From an uncultured Campylobacterales bacterium (GTDB lineage Bacteria > Campylobacterota > Campylobacteria > Campylobacterales > Arcobacteraceae), in NCBI GenBank assembly GCA_947494995.1, contig CANLWY010000005.1, positions 1 to 64,000 of the forward strand: a stretch of 64,000 nucleotides of DNA, in the 5' to 3' direction. Within the stretch, counting starts at the first letter, position 1; each line of letters opens with the position of its first letter. The notes under the pieces are model-generated. The model made no database searches. It was not told the origin of the DNA and saw only the letters and a list, made by a program, of their open reading frames with translations. Positions 52,446-62,073 of this stretch are shown one piece after another. Both the position numbers and the translations under genes were made by a program.

Positions 52446-53990
52446 TTATCTTGCGTAAGATTGAGCTCTCAGTTCTCTAATAACATTAACTTTAATCTCT
52501 CCTGGATATTGAACTTTTTCTTCAATTTCCTGAGCGATTTCAGTTGCAAGTAAAATAGCTTCATCATCATTTACTAACTCAGCTTTTACTATTACTCTTA
52601 CTTCTCTACCAGCATTAATTGCATATGCATTAATAACACCTGTTTTAGAAGTAGAAATATTTTCAACCTCTTCAACTCTTTTTAGGAAGCTTTCAAGTAC
52701 TTCTCTTCTAGCTCCTGGTCTTGCGGCACTTAGTGCATCAGCAGCACATACAGCAGCAGATTCAACATTGATTGGTTCTTCATGTCCATGATGAGCATAA
52801 ACTGCATTTATTACAGTATCAGGTTCTTCAAATCTTCTACACATTTGTGCACCTAAATCCACATGTGAACCTGGCATGTCATGTGTTAAAGCCTTTCCAA
52901 TATCATGTAAAAGACCAGCACGTCTTGCTAATACTGCATCTCCACCCATTTGAGCAGCTAATAATCCTGCTAAGTTTGCAACTTCAAGAGTGTGTGCAAG
53001 AGCATTTTGTCCATAAGAAGCTCTATATCTTAATCTTCCAACTAGTTTAATTAGTTCTGGATGCATAGATTTAATTCCAAGCTCCATTACTACATCTTCA
53101 CCCTCTTTTTGGATATTTTTATCAAACTCAGTTTTTGTTTTATTATAAATCTCTTCAATTCTAGCTGGTTGAATTCTTCCATCTTCTAATAAAGCTTGAA
53201 TTGTTTTTGTAGCAATTGCTCTTCTATAAAGATTAAAAGATGAGATTGTAATTGTATTTGGTGTATCATCAATAATAATATCAACCCCAAGTAACATCTC
53301 AAGAGCTTTAATATTTCGCCCTTCTTTACCAATAATTTTACCTTTTGTTTCTTCATCATTAATAGGTAAATTATTAATAAGTCTTTCAGCAGCAAACTCA
53401 CCAGCATATCTAGTAACTGCATGAGATAACATATTGTTAACTTCTTCTTTATTTTGCAGTTCTGCTAATTTATATTTCTTTCTAAAAATAGATGCAATTT
53501 TTGCCCTACTATCTTCTTTTACTTTTTCAAGCATTAAGTTTTGTGCTTCTTCCTGAGTAAGTCCTGAAGCATTTTCTAATACTTTTATTGCTTTTGCTAT
53601 CTTTTCATCATAAGTTTTTTGTTGTCTTTTTAGACCCTCTTTAATTGTTGTGATTTTTTCATTTTTCTCAACAATTTGCCTTTTTTCTTCTTTGATTGCT
53701 TTAAGTTCAGATTCTAAGTGATGATTTAACTCTTTCTCTTTCTTCTCAATTTTAGAAAGCATATCATCATACTCTCTTTTAGCAGACTTAAACTCTCTAT
53801 CATAATCTTTTTTTGCCTTAATTTGAGCATCTTTTAAAACCACTTCTGCCTCATGCTCAATAACTTTTGCTTTCGCCTTTGCTTGTTCAATATAAATATC
53901 AAATTTCGCTTTGTTTATTTTTTTTACTACGAAGATTGTAACTGCAATACTTACTAATGCAACAACAACTCCTACTACTACTAATTCCAT
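52446..53990 (-). CDS. rny: Ribonuclease Y
   Basis: A 514-residue membrane-anchored endoribonuclease that starts mRNA decay. Order: N-terminal TM (MELVVVGVVVALVSIAVTIFVV), long coiled coil (about 30-200, rich in Lys/Glu), KH domain (IIGKEGRNIKALE), HD domain with LLHDIGKALTHD and a C-terminal domain with VINAYAINAGREVRVIV. Length is typical. ATG 53990 is preferred, with AAGG 8 nt upstream; an in-frame TTG lies 6 nt before. It follows the cyclo-ligase gene after only a few bases. Confidence 0.95.
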   Translation of the reverse strand: MELVVVGVVVALVSIAVTIFVVKKINKAKFDIYIEQAKAKAKVIEHEAEVVLKDAQIKAKKDYDREFKSAKREYDDMLSKIEKKEKELNHHLESELKAIKEEKRQIVEKNEKITTIKEGLKRQQKTYDEKIAKAIKVLENASGLTQEEAQNLMLEKVKEDSRAKIASIFRKKYKLAELQNKEEVNNMLSHAVTRYAGEFAAERLINNLPINDEETKGKIIGKEGRNIKALEMLLGVDIIIDDTPNTITISSFNLYRRAIATKTIQALLEDGRIQPARIEEIYNKTKTEFDKNIQKEGEDVVMELGIKSMHPELIKLVGRLRYRASYGQNALAHTLEVANLAGLLAAQMGGDAVLARRAGLLHDIGKALTHDMPGSHVDLGAQMCRRFEEPDTVINAVYAHHGHEEPINVESAAVCAADALSAARPGARREVLESFLKRVEEVENISTSKTGVINAYAINAGREVRVIVKAELVNDDEAILLATEIAQEIEEKVQYPGEIKVNVIRELRAQSYAR

Positions 53991-54000
53991 ATTCAAAACC

Positions 54001-54537
54001 TTAACTTGTAATTATTATATCAGCTTGAATATCGTATTGGTTAGATAAGCTCTCATTAGCTTTACAAAGTGTTAATTGAGTAAAAACAATTGTCGGTTTA
54101 TAGTTTAATCTATAGAAGAATCTATCATACATACCTTTACCAAATCCTATTCTTTTACACTCTTTATCGACTCCTACTACTGGTACAATTGCCAGATCGA
54201 TATTTTTATGTACGCAGAACGAATTCTTTGGCTCTTTTATGCCAAATTTTTTAATCTGTAATGGTAATCTATATTTAACTACTTTAAAACTATCCCCAAC
54301 CATAAAAGGAACAAATACATTTATTTGCTGCTTTCTTAAGTCATTTATTAAAGGAAGTACATCCACTTCCAAACCCATAGGAATATATAACAAAACATTT
54401 TTTGGTTTATATATATCTATAAATTTCTTTAATTTCTTTACTGTTTTTTTATCTTTATAAAACTTTAAAAAGCGGCTTGAAAACTCTAATCTTCTAATAC
54501 ACGATTTTCTAAAATCACTCTTGTGATTTTCTTTCAT
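54001..54537 (-). CDS. 5-formyltetrahydrofolate cyclo-ligase
   Basis: A 178-residue enzyme that converts 5-formyl-THF to 5,10-methenyl-THF with ATP. The N-terminus carries a basic helix (KSDFRKSCIRRLE); YIPMGLEVDVLPLINDLRK and the signature GFGKGMYDRFF (phosphate-binding loop) near residue 130 identify the family. It is the first gene of a two-gene operon with rny. Confidence 0.85.
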   Translation of the reverse strand: MKENHKSDFRKSCIRRLEFSSRFLKFYKDKKTVKKLKKFIDIYKPKNVLLYIPMGLEVDVLPLINDLRKQQINVFVPFMVGDSFKVVKYRLPLQIKKFGIKEPKNSFCVHKNIDLAIVPVVGVDKECKRIGFGKGMYDRFFYRLNYKPTIVFTQLTLCKANESLSNQYDIQADIIITS

Positions 54538-54597
54538 ATTTAAGCCTTACTTGGGTAAAATTCTTACCTCAAAATATATTACCAATAAGGAATTTAA

Positions 54598-55176
54598 ATG
54601 CAGTTTAAAAAATTACTTTTTTTTATAATTTCTATAACCATTATATTTTCTGGTTGTGATTCAAAAAATGAAACAAAAGAAGAAAAACAAGTAGAAGTTA
54701 AAAAGGAAGTTGTAGAGAAAAAACAAAACAAGTTTGTACTACAAACACAAGATGCAACAATATTAAATACTGAAATATTAGATAAACAAGTACATATTAC
54801 TGAATTAAAAGGAAAAGTTTTTCTTTTAAACTTTTGGGCTACTTGGTGTCCACCTTGTAAAGTTGAGATACCTCACTTGATAAACTTAAAAAATAAATAT
54901 AAGGATAGTTTCGAAGTTGTTGCAATAAACGTAGGAGAAAAAGGTGGAAGAATGACTTCTACTGAAAAGCTTAATGATTTTATGAATGAATATAAAATCA
55001 ATTATATTGTTACAAATACCGAAGAAAATCTAAAAGTAGCTGATGCAATGGGAAATATTAGTGTTATCCCAACTATGTTTTTAATTGGAAAAGAAGGCAA
55101 TATCATACAAAAATATGTAGGAGTAGTACCTCCTGAAATGATTGAAACTGATATAAAAAAAGCCCTTGGTAAATAA
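54598..55176 (+). CDS. TlpA-like thioredoxin-fold lipoprotein
   Basis: A 192-residue lipoprotein (lipobox FSGC at about residue 19) with a Lys/Glu-rich linker and a thioredoxin domain of the TlpA/ResA type: VFLLNFWATWCPPCKVEIPHL with redox motif CPPC, and cis-Pro in VIPTMFLIG. Such proteins reduce apocytochrome Cys or other disulfides in the periplasm, so it could support the haem-ligation system encoded at 14-21 kb, although it is not in that cluster or regulon. The stop codon is one base from ftsY. Confidence 0.9.
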   Translation: MQFKKLLFFIISITIIFSGCDSKNETKEEKQVEVKKEVVEKKQNKFVLQTQDATILNTEILDKQVHITELKGKVFLLNFWATWCPPCKVEIPHLINLKNKYKDSFEVVAINVGEKGGRMTSTEKLNDFMNEYKINYIVTNTEENLKVADAMGNISVIPTMFLIGKEGNIIQKYVGVVPPEMIETDIKKALGK

Positions 55177-55177
55177 A

Positions 55178-56428
55178 ATGTTTAGTTTTTTTAAAAAGAA
55201 GAAAAAAGAAGAACCTATAATTGAAGAAGAGGTTCTTGAAGAAAAAGTTATAGAAGAAACTCCTAAGGATGAGCCTGAAGAAGATAAACAAGAGCAAATT
55301 CAAGAGGAAACTTCAAATAAAATAGAAGAAGATGAAGTTAAAGAAGAAATAACAAAATCAGAACCTATAATTGAAGAAGTTGAAGCTACTGTAGAAAATG
55401 TTAAAGAAGAAATTCAAAAAGAAGAATTACCTGAAACTTTAGAAAATCCTATTGAAGAAAAAGTTGAAGAAAAGAGTGAAGAGACTTTAAAAGAAGAACA
55501 AAAAGAAGAAGAACCTAAAATAGTAGAAGAAAAAACAGAAGTTGCATCTAAGAGCTTCTTCTCTCGTGCTCTTTCAAAAACATTTGAAAATATTAAATCA
55601 GTTGTTCCACAAAGACAAGAAAAAATTGCCTTTGAAGATATTGAAGAACTTCTAATAGAAGCAGATATGGAATATGAAATCATTGAAAAAGCAATGGATG
55701 GACTTCCAGAAGAGATCACTAGAAAACAGTTAAGACACAGACTTGTAATGCTTTTTGAACATGCACCTGATGTAGATTTATCTAATCTTCCAAAACCTTT
55801 TGTAAGACTTATTATTGGAGTAAATGGAGCAGGAAAAACAACTACTATTGCAAAACTTGCAAACAGATGTAAAAAAGAAGGCAAATCTGTAGTTTTAGGA
55901 GCAGGAGATACATTTAGAGCTGCAGCTATTGAACAACTTTCAACTTGGGCAGATAAATTAGATGTACCTATTGTAAAAACGAAACAAGGACATGATGCAA
56001 GTGCTGTTGCCTATGATACTATTTCATCTGCAGTTGCAAAAGAATTTGATAACGTTATCATTGATACTGCAGGACGTCTTCAAACACAAACAAACCTAAG
56101 TAACGAACTTAAAAAAATAGTAAAAGTTTGTGGTAAAGCTCAAGAAGGAGCACCTCATCAAAAACTTATGATTTTGGATGGAACACAAGGAAATACTGCA
56201 ATAGCACAAGCTAAAGCCTTTAATGAAATGGTTGGGGTAAATGGTATTATTGTTACAAAACTAGATGGTACAGCAAAAGGTGGAGCACTATTCTCTATCT
56301 CAAACCAACTAGAACTTCCAATCTTTTATGTGGGTACTGGTGAAACAGCTGATGACTTAGCAGAATTTAGTCCAGATAACTTTGTAGATTCATTACTAGA
56401 TGAAATCTACACTCCCGAAGAAAAATAG
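55178..56428 (+). CDS. ftsY: Signal recognition particle receptor FtsY
   Basis: A 416-residue GTPase that docks SRP-ribosome complexes at the membrane. The N-terminal ~125 residues are highly acidic (A domain, Glu-rich). The NG domain has GVNGAGKTTTIAKLA (G1), GDTFRAAAIEQL (G2), DTAGR (G3), TKLDGTAKGG (G4) and VGTGE (G5). The start was moved to ATG 55178 (MFSFFKKKKKEE); an upstream TTG lies inside the tlpA-like gene. Confidence 0.95.
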   Translation: MFSFFKKKKKEEPIIEEEVLEEKVIEETPKDEPEEDKQEQIQEETSNKIEEDEVKEEITKSEPIIEEVEATVENVKEEIQKEELPETLENPIEEKVEEKSEETLKEEQKEEEPKIVEEKTEVASKSFFSRALSKTFENIKSVVPQRQEKIAFEDIEELLIEADMEYEIIEKAMDGLPEEITRKQLRHRLVMLFEHAPDVDLSNLPKPFVRLIIGVNGAGKTTTIAKLANRCKKEGKSVVLGAGDTFRAAAIEQLSTWADKLDVPIVKTKQGHDASAVAYDTISSAVAKEFDNVIIDTAGRLQTQTNLSNELKKIVKVCGKAQEGAPHQKLMILDGTQGNTAIAQAKAFNEMVGVNGIIVTKLDGTAKGGALFSISNQLELPIFYVGTGETADDLAEFSPDNFVDSLLDEIYTPEEK

Positions 56429-56448
56429 TAAGCTTAAGCTTACTATTT
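56423..56448 (+). terminator. Terminator of ftsY
   Basis: A perfect 26-bp palindrome (arms AAATAGTAAGCTT / AAGCTTACTATTT) spanning the stop codon, ending in TTT. Confidence 0.75.
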
Positions 56449-56516
56449 AATATACTCTAATTACTTCAAACTAATCATTTTATAATATACTATCACTCTT
56501 TATATAAGGAGCTTAG

Positions 56517-57170
56517 ATGAGTTTAGACATAATCCTAACCTTTGCAACAATATCACTACTTTTAGTAATATCTCCTGGACCAAATGGTGTACTAATTTTA
56601 AAAACTGTTCCTCTTCATGGAAAAAAATCTGCCATGAATAACGTACTTGGGCTTTTTACAGCAACATATGTTCATGGAGCTTTATCATTTTTTGGTTTAT
56701 CTGCAATTATTCTAAGTTCAGCACAATTATTCATAATTATAAAAATCCTAGGTGCTTTATATTTACTATACTTAGGAATTAAAGCTTTTTATTCAATTAT
56801 AAAAAAAGAAGAGAATATAAAAGAGAGCCTACAAAAAGAGATAAATATTGAAAAGAAAAAAAGAAAACATGCACTCTCTTTTATGGAAGGATTTTTAACA
56901 CAAATGCTGAATCCAAAAGTATCTATGTTTTATCTTGCGGCATTTCCACAATTGATTGATTTTAAAAATGCAGTATTTATGGATATATTTATACTTACTT
57001 CAATTCATGCGGTAACAATTTTTATATGGTTTACTCTATTTGTTTTCCTACTTGGAAAATCTTCAAAAGCCTTTGAATCAAAAAAAATCAAAAACTTTAT
57101 ACAAGGTTTAACAGGAACTATATTTCTATATTTTTCTTATAAAATATTAAATGTGGAGACTACTAAGTAG
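56517..57170 (+). CDS. LysE-family amino-acid exporter
   Basis: A 217-residue membrane protein with six TM segments. The family signature ISPGPNGVLIL (SPGPN) lies near the N-terminus, and GFLTQMLNPKVSMFYLAAFPQ in the middle is typical of LysE/RhtB exporters of amino acids or homoserine lactones. Substrate unknown. Stand-alone gene with TATAAT-like sequence and AAGGAG upstream. Confidence 0.9.
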   Translation: MSLDIILTFATISLLLVISPGPNGVLILKTVPLHGKKSAMNNVLGLFTATYVHGALSFFGLSAIILSSAQLFIIIKILGALYLLYLGIKAFYSIIKKEENIKESLQKEINIEKKKRKHALSFMEGFLTQMLNPKVSMFYLAAFPQLIDFKNAVFMDIFILTSIHAVTIFIWFTLFVFLLGKSSKAFESKKIKNFIQGLTGTIFLYFSYKILNVETTK

Positions 57171-57174
57171 TCTC
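57156..57174 (+). terminator. Small hairpin at the end of the LysE-family gene
   Basis: GAGACTACT / AGTAGTCTC with a minimal loop, across the stop codon; no T-tract, so weak. Confidence 0.4.
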
Positions 57175-57725
57175 TAATGTAAAAAATTATAAATTTTTCT
57201 AAAATAACTCTCAATATTTTCAAAAGAGTGATTTCCACCCTCTTCTATTATTAACTCACTATCAGGAAGTTTCTCTACAGCCTCATTGTAATCTAACACT
57301 TCATCTTCTGTTTGTAAAAGAGTCAAAAAACTCTCTTGATTTTGTACCTCTTGAACTTCCAAAAACTTTAATGTTTGTATATGTTCTGCAGTTACTTCAA
57401 AAGAAGTTCCATCATAATAGTTCATAGCCATTCCAATTTTATCTAAAGTTTTATATGGATAAATAGCAGGATTAATTAAAACTGCTTTTAGATTATATTT
57501 AGTTGCTAAGTGAATTGCATAATATCCACCAAGAGATGAACCTACAAGTCCTATTGTTTCATCTTTTTCAAGTAGGATTTCAATTAACTGTTCTAAGGTA
57601 TCAATAGCTAGGTTTGGGACATAAGATAATGAGGGGGCTATTACCTCTTCCTCAAAATACTCTCTAAATAAAGAAGCCTTTCCTCTATGTCCACTACTTC
57701 CAAAACCATGAATATAAATAATCAT
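57174..57725 (-). CDS. YqiA-like alpha/beta-hydrolase (esterase)
   Basis: A 183-residue protein of the UPF0227/YqiA type: MIIYIHGFGSSGHRGKASLF forms the oxyanion region, GSSLGGYYAIHLATKY carries the nucleophile Ser (GxSxGG), and GGNHSFENIESY supplies the catalytic His. Short-chain ester hydrolysis is expected; natural substrate unknown. Convergent with the LysE-family gene. Confidence 0.85.
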   Translation of the reverse strand: MIIYIHGFGSSGHRGKASLFREYFEEEVIAPSLSYVPNLAIDTLEQLIEILLEKDETIGLVGSSLGGYYAIHLATKYNLKAVLINPAIYPYKTLDKIGMAMNYYDGTSFEVTAEHIQTLKFLEVQEVQNQESFLTLLQTEDEVLDYNEAVEKLPDSELIIEEGGNHSFENIESYFRKIYNFLH

Positions 57726-57843
57726 TTTTTCTTCCTTCTTTAATTTAAAAATAATTATATCTTATAAACTATAATTAGCAATAAAAACTTTTTTGAGTTT
57801 AAGTGCTTTATGATAATATTTTTCATAATACAAAGGAGTATTT

Positions 57844-58860
57844 ATGTTAAAAAAATATTTTCTAATAGCCTTTTTACTTTTATTTACATCTACACTTAGT
57901 GCTTCAAGTGAAAAAAGAGGAGAGTTCTTAGGTGGGAAACATACACAAATGCCAAGCTGGTTTAATGAAAGCTTCCTTGATTTAAATGAAGATATTGAAG
58001 AATTAGCATCACAAAATAAAAAACTAATACTTTATCTTCATCAAGATAACTGCCCTTATTGTAATCTATTTATTACAAAAAACTTAGCAAATGAAAATTT
58101 AAAACAGAAGATTCTAAAAAACTTTGCAATCACCGATATAAATATGTTTGGTGATAGAGATGTTGTTGATGTTGATGGAGAAGAACTTACAGAAAAAGAG
58201 TTTGCAATAAAACATAAAATCCAGTTTACTCCAACTCTAATCTTTTTTGACCAAAAAGGAAAGCAAGCTCTAAGACTAAATGGTTATGCAAATATAAAAA
58301 AATTAAATACTGCAATTGACTATATAAAAAATAAAACTTATAAACTAATGCCTTTTAAAGAGTATTTAGTTGAGAATAACAAAACAGGTATTCTGATTTC
58401 TGAACCTGAACTTTTTAAAAGAAGTAATAATTTTATAAGAGAAGGTAAATCTAAAAAAATGGCTATATTCTTTGAATCATCTACCTGTGAAGATTGTAAG
58501 ACATTACACTACAAACTTCTTAAAGATAAAACAACTAGAAAACTTTTAAAACAACTAGATAATTATCAAATAGATATGAACTCAACAAAATCAGTTGTGA
58601 CTCCAAAAAGAATGATAACCAAAATAAACAAATGGATGAAAGATTTAAATATAACACATACTCCAACTGTTATCTTTTTTGATGAAAAAGGGAAAGAGAT
58701 TATTCGAGTGGAATCTTTATTTAAAAACTTTCATTTTCAAACAATAGTTGATTATGTAGTAAGTGATGCATATAAAGAAGAAAAAGAGTTTCAAAGATAT
58801 CTTACAAAAAGAGCAAACAATATAAGAGACAAAGGAATTGATGTAAATATTTGGGATTAA
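57844..58860 (+). CDS. Secreted protein with two thioredoxin-fold domains
   Basis: A 338-residue secreted protein (signal LIAFLLLFTSTLSA). Domain 1 (about 45-165) has a CPYC redox motif (DNCPYCNLF) with cis-Pro segment FTPTLIFFD; domain 2 (about 200-320) has CEDC (STCEDCKTLH) with HTPTVIFFD. It resembles SoxW/thioredoxin_7-type proteins joined in tandem. Probably a periplasmic thiol-disulfide protein; the two motifs would have different redox potentials. Partner unknown. Confidence 0.85.
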   Translation: MLKKYFLIAFLLLFTSTLSASSEKRGEFLGGKHTQMPSWFNESFLDLNEDIEELASQNKKLILYLHQDNCPYCNLFITKNLANENLKQKILKNFAITDINMFGDRDVVDVDGEELTEKEFAIKHKIQFTPTLIFFDQKGKQALRLNGYANIKKLNTAIDYIKNKTYKLMPFKEYLVENNKTGILISEPELFKRSNNFIREGKSKKMAIFFESSTCEDCKTLHYKLLKDKTTRKLLKQLDNYQIDMNSTKSVVTPKRMITKINKWMKDLNITHTPTVIFFDEKGKEIIRVESLFKNFHFQTIVDYVVSDAYKEEKEFQRYLTKRANNIRDKGIDVNIWD

Positions 58861-59343
58861 TTATTGTAAAAATTCACGTAAAGCCTTTCTCGAGGCTTTA
58901 TCAACTAAATTAAAAAGCTCATCAATATTATCTTTTAAAGAAGATTTTTTATGTCCTTGAACTTTTTCAAATTTACAGTTCAAAATATCTGTTACTTTAT
59001 AAAACTTTTTATAAAGTTCTTGATTTTTTATAAGTTTTCCTGTGCTTGTTTTATAATCATTCTTTTCTAACTTCACTCTTCTATTTTCTAAACCTAAAAT
59101 ATTCTGACAATCTGTATATATAATAATCTCTTTATCTTTTAAGTTTTCATTCTCTAAAGCCCATAATAAAACTTCTAATTCAAGTTTAGTAGAAGATGTA
59201 TTTTCAAATTTTTTAATCTTTATAATTTTTTTTATTTCCTCTTTCTGTGTAGTGATATCATCAAGAAAAAAGTAAGCTCCATATCCTATTTTTAGCTGTG
59301 GATTGACACTTCCATCACAAAAGAGTTTAATTGCCTTACTCAA
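58861..59343 (-). CDS. RNase H-like protein
   Basis: A 160-residue protein with the RNase H fold and its acidic residues in order: Asp in LFCDGSVN, Glu in STKLELEVLLWAL and Asp in IIYTDCQNILGL. It is longer than some viral-type RNases H but lacks a clear substrate-binding basic handle. Start at TTG 59343 is favoured because GGAG lies 6 nt upstream and the protein then begins SKAIKLFCDGS; an ATG at 59373 would add ten residues and overlap the neighbour further. It overlaps the transglutaminase-like gene by 8 nt. Confidence 0.75.
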   Translation of the reverse strand: MSKAIKLFCDGSVNPQLKIGYGAYFFLDDITTQKEEIKKIIKIKKFENTSSTKLELEVLLWALENENLKDKEIIIYTDCQNILGLENRRVKLEKNDYKTSTGKLIKNQELYKKFYKVTDILNCKFEKVQGHKKSSLKDNIDELFNLVDKASRKALREFLQ

Positions 59344-59923
59344 AAGAGTCTCCTGTATCAGGGAAACTCTCACTCATTTGAGCATAGGTATCAAACCTTT
59401 TTTCTAAGAAATCAATTACTGCTTCCATAGGCTTTTCATAAATATCTTCAAAATCATACTCATCTTCTTCTAATTCAAAAGCTAACTTTTCATAAGGTGG
59501 ATTAAACTGAGCATTTACTCCTTCTTTATTTCCTCTTGCATCAACTTTATACCATCCATACTTTTCTAAATATATTGCATTTAATCCATGTAGACAATAA
59601 ATACCTTTTTTATATTCGCTACAAGAAAGTCTTTGGTAACAAAAACCTACAGGTATATTATTTGCTCTTAGAAGTGCTGCTAATAAGTGTGATTTGGCAT
59701 AACACCATCCAGCTTTTTGTTCTAATACTTCACTTGCTTTACAAGCTTGTATATTTAACTTATAATCACCAACATGTCTAATTTCATCTCTTACATATTC
59801 AAAAACTTTTTTTGCAATTTCCTCATCATTTTTATAATCTTTTGATAATTCTTTTGACAATATTTGTATGTTTTTATTTGAGAAATCTATGATATCTGTT
59901 TCTTCAAGATACTTATTTAACAT
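59336..59923 (-). CDS. Transglutaminase-like cysteine peptidase-fold protein
   Basis: A 195-residue soluble protein with the transglutaminase-core triad: Cys in KAGWCYAKSHLLAALLRA, His in YCLHGLNAIYL and Asp in WYKVDARG. Such proteins are peptidases or amidases rather than crosslinking enzymes in bacteria. No signal peptide, so cytoplasmic. It overlaps the preceding MmcQ-like gene by 7 nt and the RNase H-like gene by 8 nt, forming a tight operon. Confidence 0.85.
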   Translation of the reverse strand: MLNKYLEETDIIDFSNKNIQILSKELSKDYKNDEEIAKKVFEYVRDEIRHVGDYKLNIQACKASEVLEQKAGWCYAKSHLLAALLRANNIPVGFCYQRLSCSEYKKGIYCLHGLNAIYLEKYGWYKVDARGNKEGVNAQFNPPYEKLAFELEEDEYDFEDIYEKPMEAVIDFLEKRFDTYAQMSESFPDTGDSFE

Positions 59924-60279
59924 CTTCCTATCTTTAACTCATCTTTTTCTTTTTTTGTCAATTTTGAAACAACTAATTCATAGGATTCATTAATCATATC
60001 TTTTAAAACCTCATCTTCCATACTTCCATCTAAAACTATAGTATTCCAATGTTTTTTATTCATATGATATCCTGCAATTACACATTCATAAATTTCCCTA
60101 TAAGCTATTGCATCATTTGGGTCACATTTTACATTTAACCTAATAATTCCATCTTCAAAACCATAAAGTGCGAACATTTTATTTTTTACTTTAAATACAG
60201 CTACATCATCCCCAAAAGGAAACTCTTTTTTAGAACAAATTTTTGAAAGCAATATTTTCTCTAATTTTTCTTGATTCAT
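59917..60279 (-). CDS. MmcQ/YjbR-family protein
   Basis: A 120-residue soluble protein of the YjbR/MmcQ fold (CyaY-like, DNA-binding wing): MFALYGFEDGIIRLNVKCDPNDA and the signature YHMNKKHWNTIVLDGSMEDEVLKDMINESYELV. Function unknown; the family is often found in stress or resistance contexts. Part of the four-gene minus-strand cluster 58861-60592. Confidence 0.85.
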   Translation of the reverse strand: MNQEKLEKILLSKICSKKEFPFGDDVAVFKVKNKMFALYGFEDGIIRLNVKCDPNDAIAYREIYECVIAGYHMNKKHWNTIVLDGSMEDEVLKDMINESYELVVSKLTKKEKDELKIGRC

Positions 60280-60295
60280 TTTTTTTCTTTTTTAT

Positions 60296-60592
60296 TTAAT
60301 TACGTTTTTCTCCACAGTTCCAGCAAACAGAAAACTGCCCTTCATGAACCTCATTACAACTTGAACATACCCAAGAAGAAAGGTTTTTATTTGAAGTATC
60401 TATAATATTATTCGCTCTTTCTAAATTATTTTCATCAACAAGAATCTTTACACCTCTTGCTGCTTGTAATTGAGGATGCATACCACCTGCATCATCTTTT
60501 TCAATTATTGATTCAATATTCTCTTCATTTAAATGAGTTACTAATATTTGTGCTTCCATTTCACTATATACAGTTTTTAGTTCTACAAACAT
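60296..60592 (-). CDS. DUF2007-type protein with C-terminal zinc ribbon
   Basis: A 98-residue protein. Residues 1-70 match the DUF2007 fold (LKTVYSEMEAQILVTHLNEENIESII, then GVKILVDENNLERANNII). The C-terminus holds four Cys in a ribbon (CSSC then CWNC), likely a zinc site. Function unknown. First gene of the minus-strand cluster, with AAAAGGG before the ATG. Confidence 0.8.
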   Translation of the reverse strand: MFVELKTVYSEMEAQILVTHLNEENIESIIEKDDAGGMHPQLQAARGVKILVDENNLERANNIIDTSNKNLSSWVCSSCNEVHEGQFSVCWNCGEKRN

Positions 60593-60704
60593 ATCTATCC
60601 CTTTTCAAATAAGATTAAAATAATATATTACAATTTGACATATTTTTAAAACTCTAACAAAAAGTTAATTATAATTCTATCATAAAATAAAAAGGCAAGA
60701 AATT

Positions 60705-62054
60705 ATGGCAAAGAAAAAAACATCACTTTTTGAGTGTCAACACTGTGGAGAGCAAAGTACAAAATGGCTTGGAAAATGTCCAAACTGTGGCTCTTGGGAT
60801 TCTTTTATAGAATTAAATCAAGACCAACAAGAAGTATTAAAACAGACTGCTAAAGTTGTAAACTCTACTTCAAAAGCAACTCCTATAACTCAAATACAAC
60901 AAGATGATGTAGTAAGATTTTCTTCCAATAATGACGAATTTGATTTAGTTTTAGGTGGAGGAATTGTTCCAGGGTCTTTAACACTTATTGGAGGAAGTCC
61001 TGGTGTTGGTAAGTCTACACTTTTACTTAAAGTTGCAGGAAGTATTGCAGCATCAGGTAAAAAAGTTTTATATGTATCAGGGGAAGAGAGTTCTGGACAA
61101 ATAAAACTTAGAGCAAATAGACTTGATGCAAATCATCAAGACCTATTTTTACTTTCAGAGATTAAATTAGAAGAGATACAAGATGAACTTCTTAGAGTTG
61201 ACTATGAAGTTGTAATTATCGACTCAATTCAAACCATCTATTCTGGAGCTTTAAACTCTGCACCTGGTTCTGTAAGTCAAGTGAGAGAAATTACTTTTGA
61301 GCTTATGAGAAAAGCCAAAGAATCAGATATAGCAATGTTTATTATTGGACATATTACAAAAGATGGTTCAATTGCAGGGCCAAGAGTATTAGAGCATATG
61401 GTTGATACAGTTTTATACTTTGAAGGGGAAGCTAGTAGAGAACTTAGAATGTTAAGAGGTTTTAAAAATAGATTTGGTTCAACTTCAGAGATAGGTATTT
61501 TTGAAATGACACAAGAAGGATTAATTTCTGCAAAAGATATTGCCTCAAAGTTTTTTGATAAATCAAAAGCACAGGCTGGTTCAGCTCTAACTGTTACAAT
61601 GGAAGGAAGTCGTGCACTTATTATAGAAGTTCAAGCTCTTGTAACAGAATCAACATACCCAAATCCAAAAAGAGCAGCAACAGGTTTTGATGGGAATAGA
61701 CTAAATATGCTTCTAGCACTTCTTGAGAAGAAAATTGATTTACCACTAAACCACTATGATGTATTTGTAAATATTTCAGGAGGGATAAAAGTAAAAGAGA
61801 GCTCAGCAGACTTAGCTGTAATTGCAGCAATTATTTCAAGCTTTAGAGACAGACCTATTTCAAAAGAATCAGCATTTATAGGTGAAGTTTCCTTAACAGG
61901 AGAGATCAAAGATGTTTACTCAATAGATTTAAGACTAAAAGAAGCACAAGCACAAGGAATAAAAAAAGCTGTAGTAGCTCAAAAACCAAATATGAAACTT
62001 GATTTAAAAACTTATGCTGTAGATGAAGTGCCTAAGATGATTGAGCTATTTTAA
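60705..62054 (+). CDS. radA: DNA repair protein RadA
   Basis: A 449-residue RecA-like helicase acting in recombination branch migration. N-terminal zinc finger (CQHC then CPNC), Walker A GGSPGVGKST, Walker B VVIIDSIQT, the RadA-specific KNRFG motif and a C-terminal Lon-protease-like domain (FVNISGGIKVKESSADLAVIAAIISS). Length and order are standard. Stand-alone with a palindromic terminator. Confidence 0.95.
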   Translation: MAKKKTSLFECQHCGEQSTKWLGKCPNCGSWDSFIELNQDQQEVLKQTAKVVNSTSKATPITQIQQDDVVRFSSNNDEFDLVLGGGIVPGSLTLIGGSPGVGKSTLLLKVAGSIAASGKKVLYVSGEESSGQIKLRANRLDANHQDLFLLSEIKLEEIQDELLRVDYEVVIIDSIQTIYSGALNSAPGSVSQVREITFELMRKAKESDIAMFIIGHITKDGSIAGPRVLEHMVDTVLYFEGEASRELRMLRGFKNRFGSTSEIGIFEMTQEGLISAKDIASKFFDKSKAQAGSALTVTMEGSRALIIEVQALVTESTYPNPKRAATGFDGNRLNMLLALLEKKIDLPLNHYDVFVNISGGIKVKESSADLAVIAAIISSFRDRPISKESAFIGEVSLTGEIKDVYSIDLRLKEAQAQGIKKAVVAQKPNMKLDLKTYAVDEVPKMIELF

Positions 62055-62062
62055 AATAGCTC
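62043..62062 (+). terminator. Palindrome at the end of radA
   Basis: A perfect 20-bp palindrome GAGCTATTTTAAAATAGCTC across the stop codon, between convergent genes. Confidence 0.65.
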
Positions 62063-62073
62063 AGTCATATATA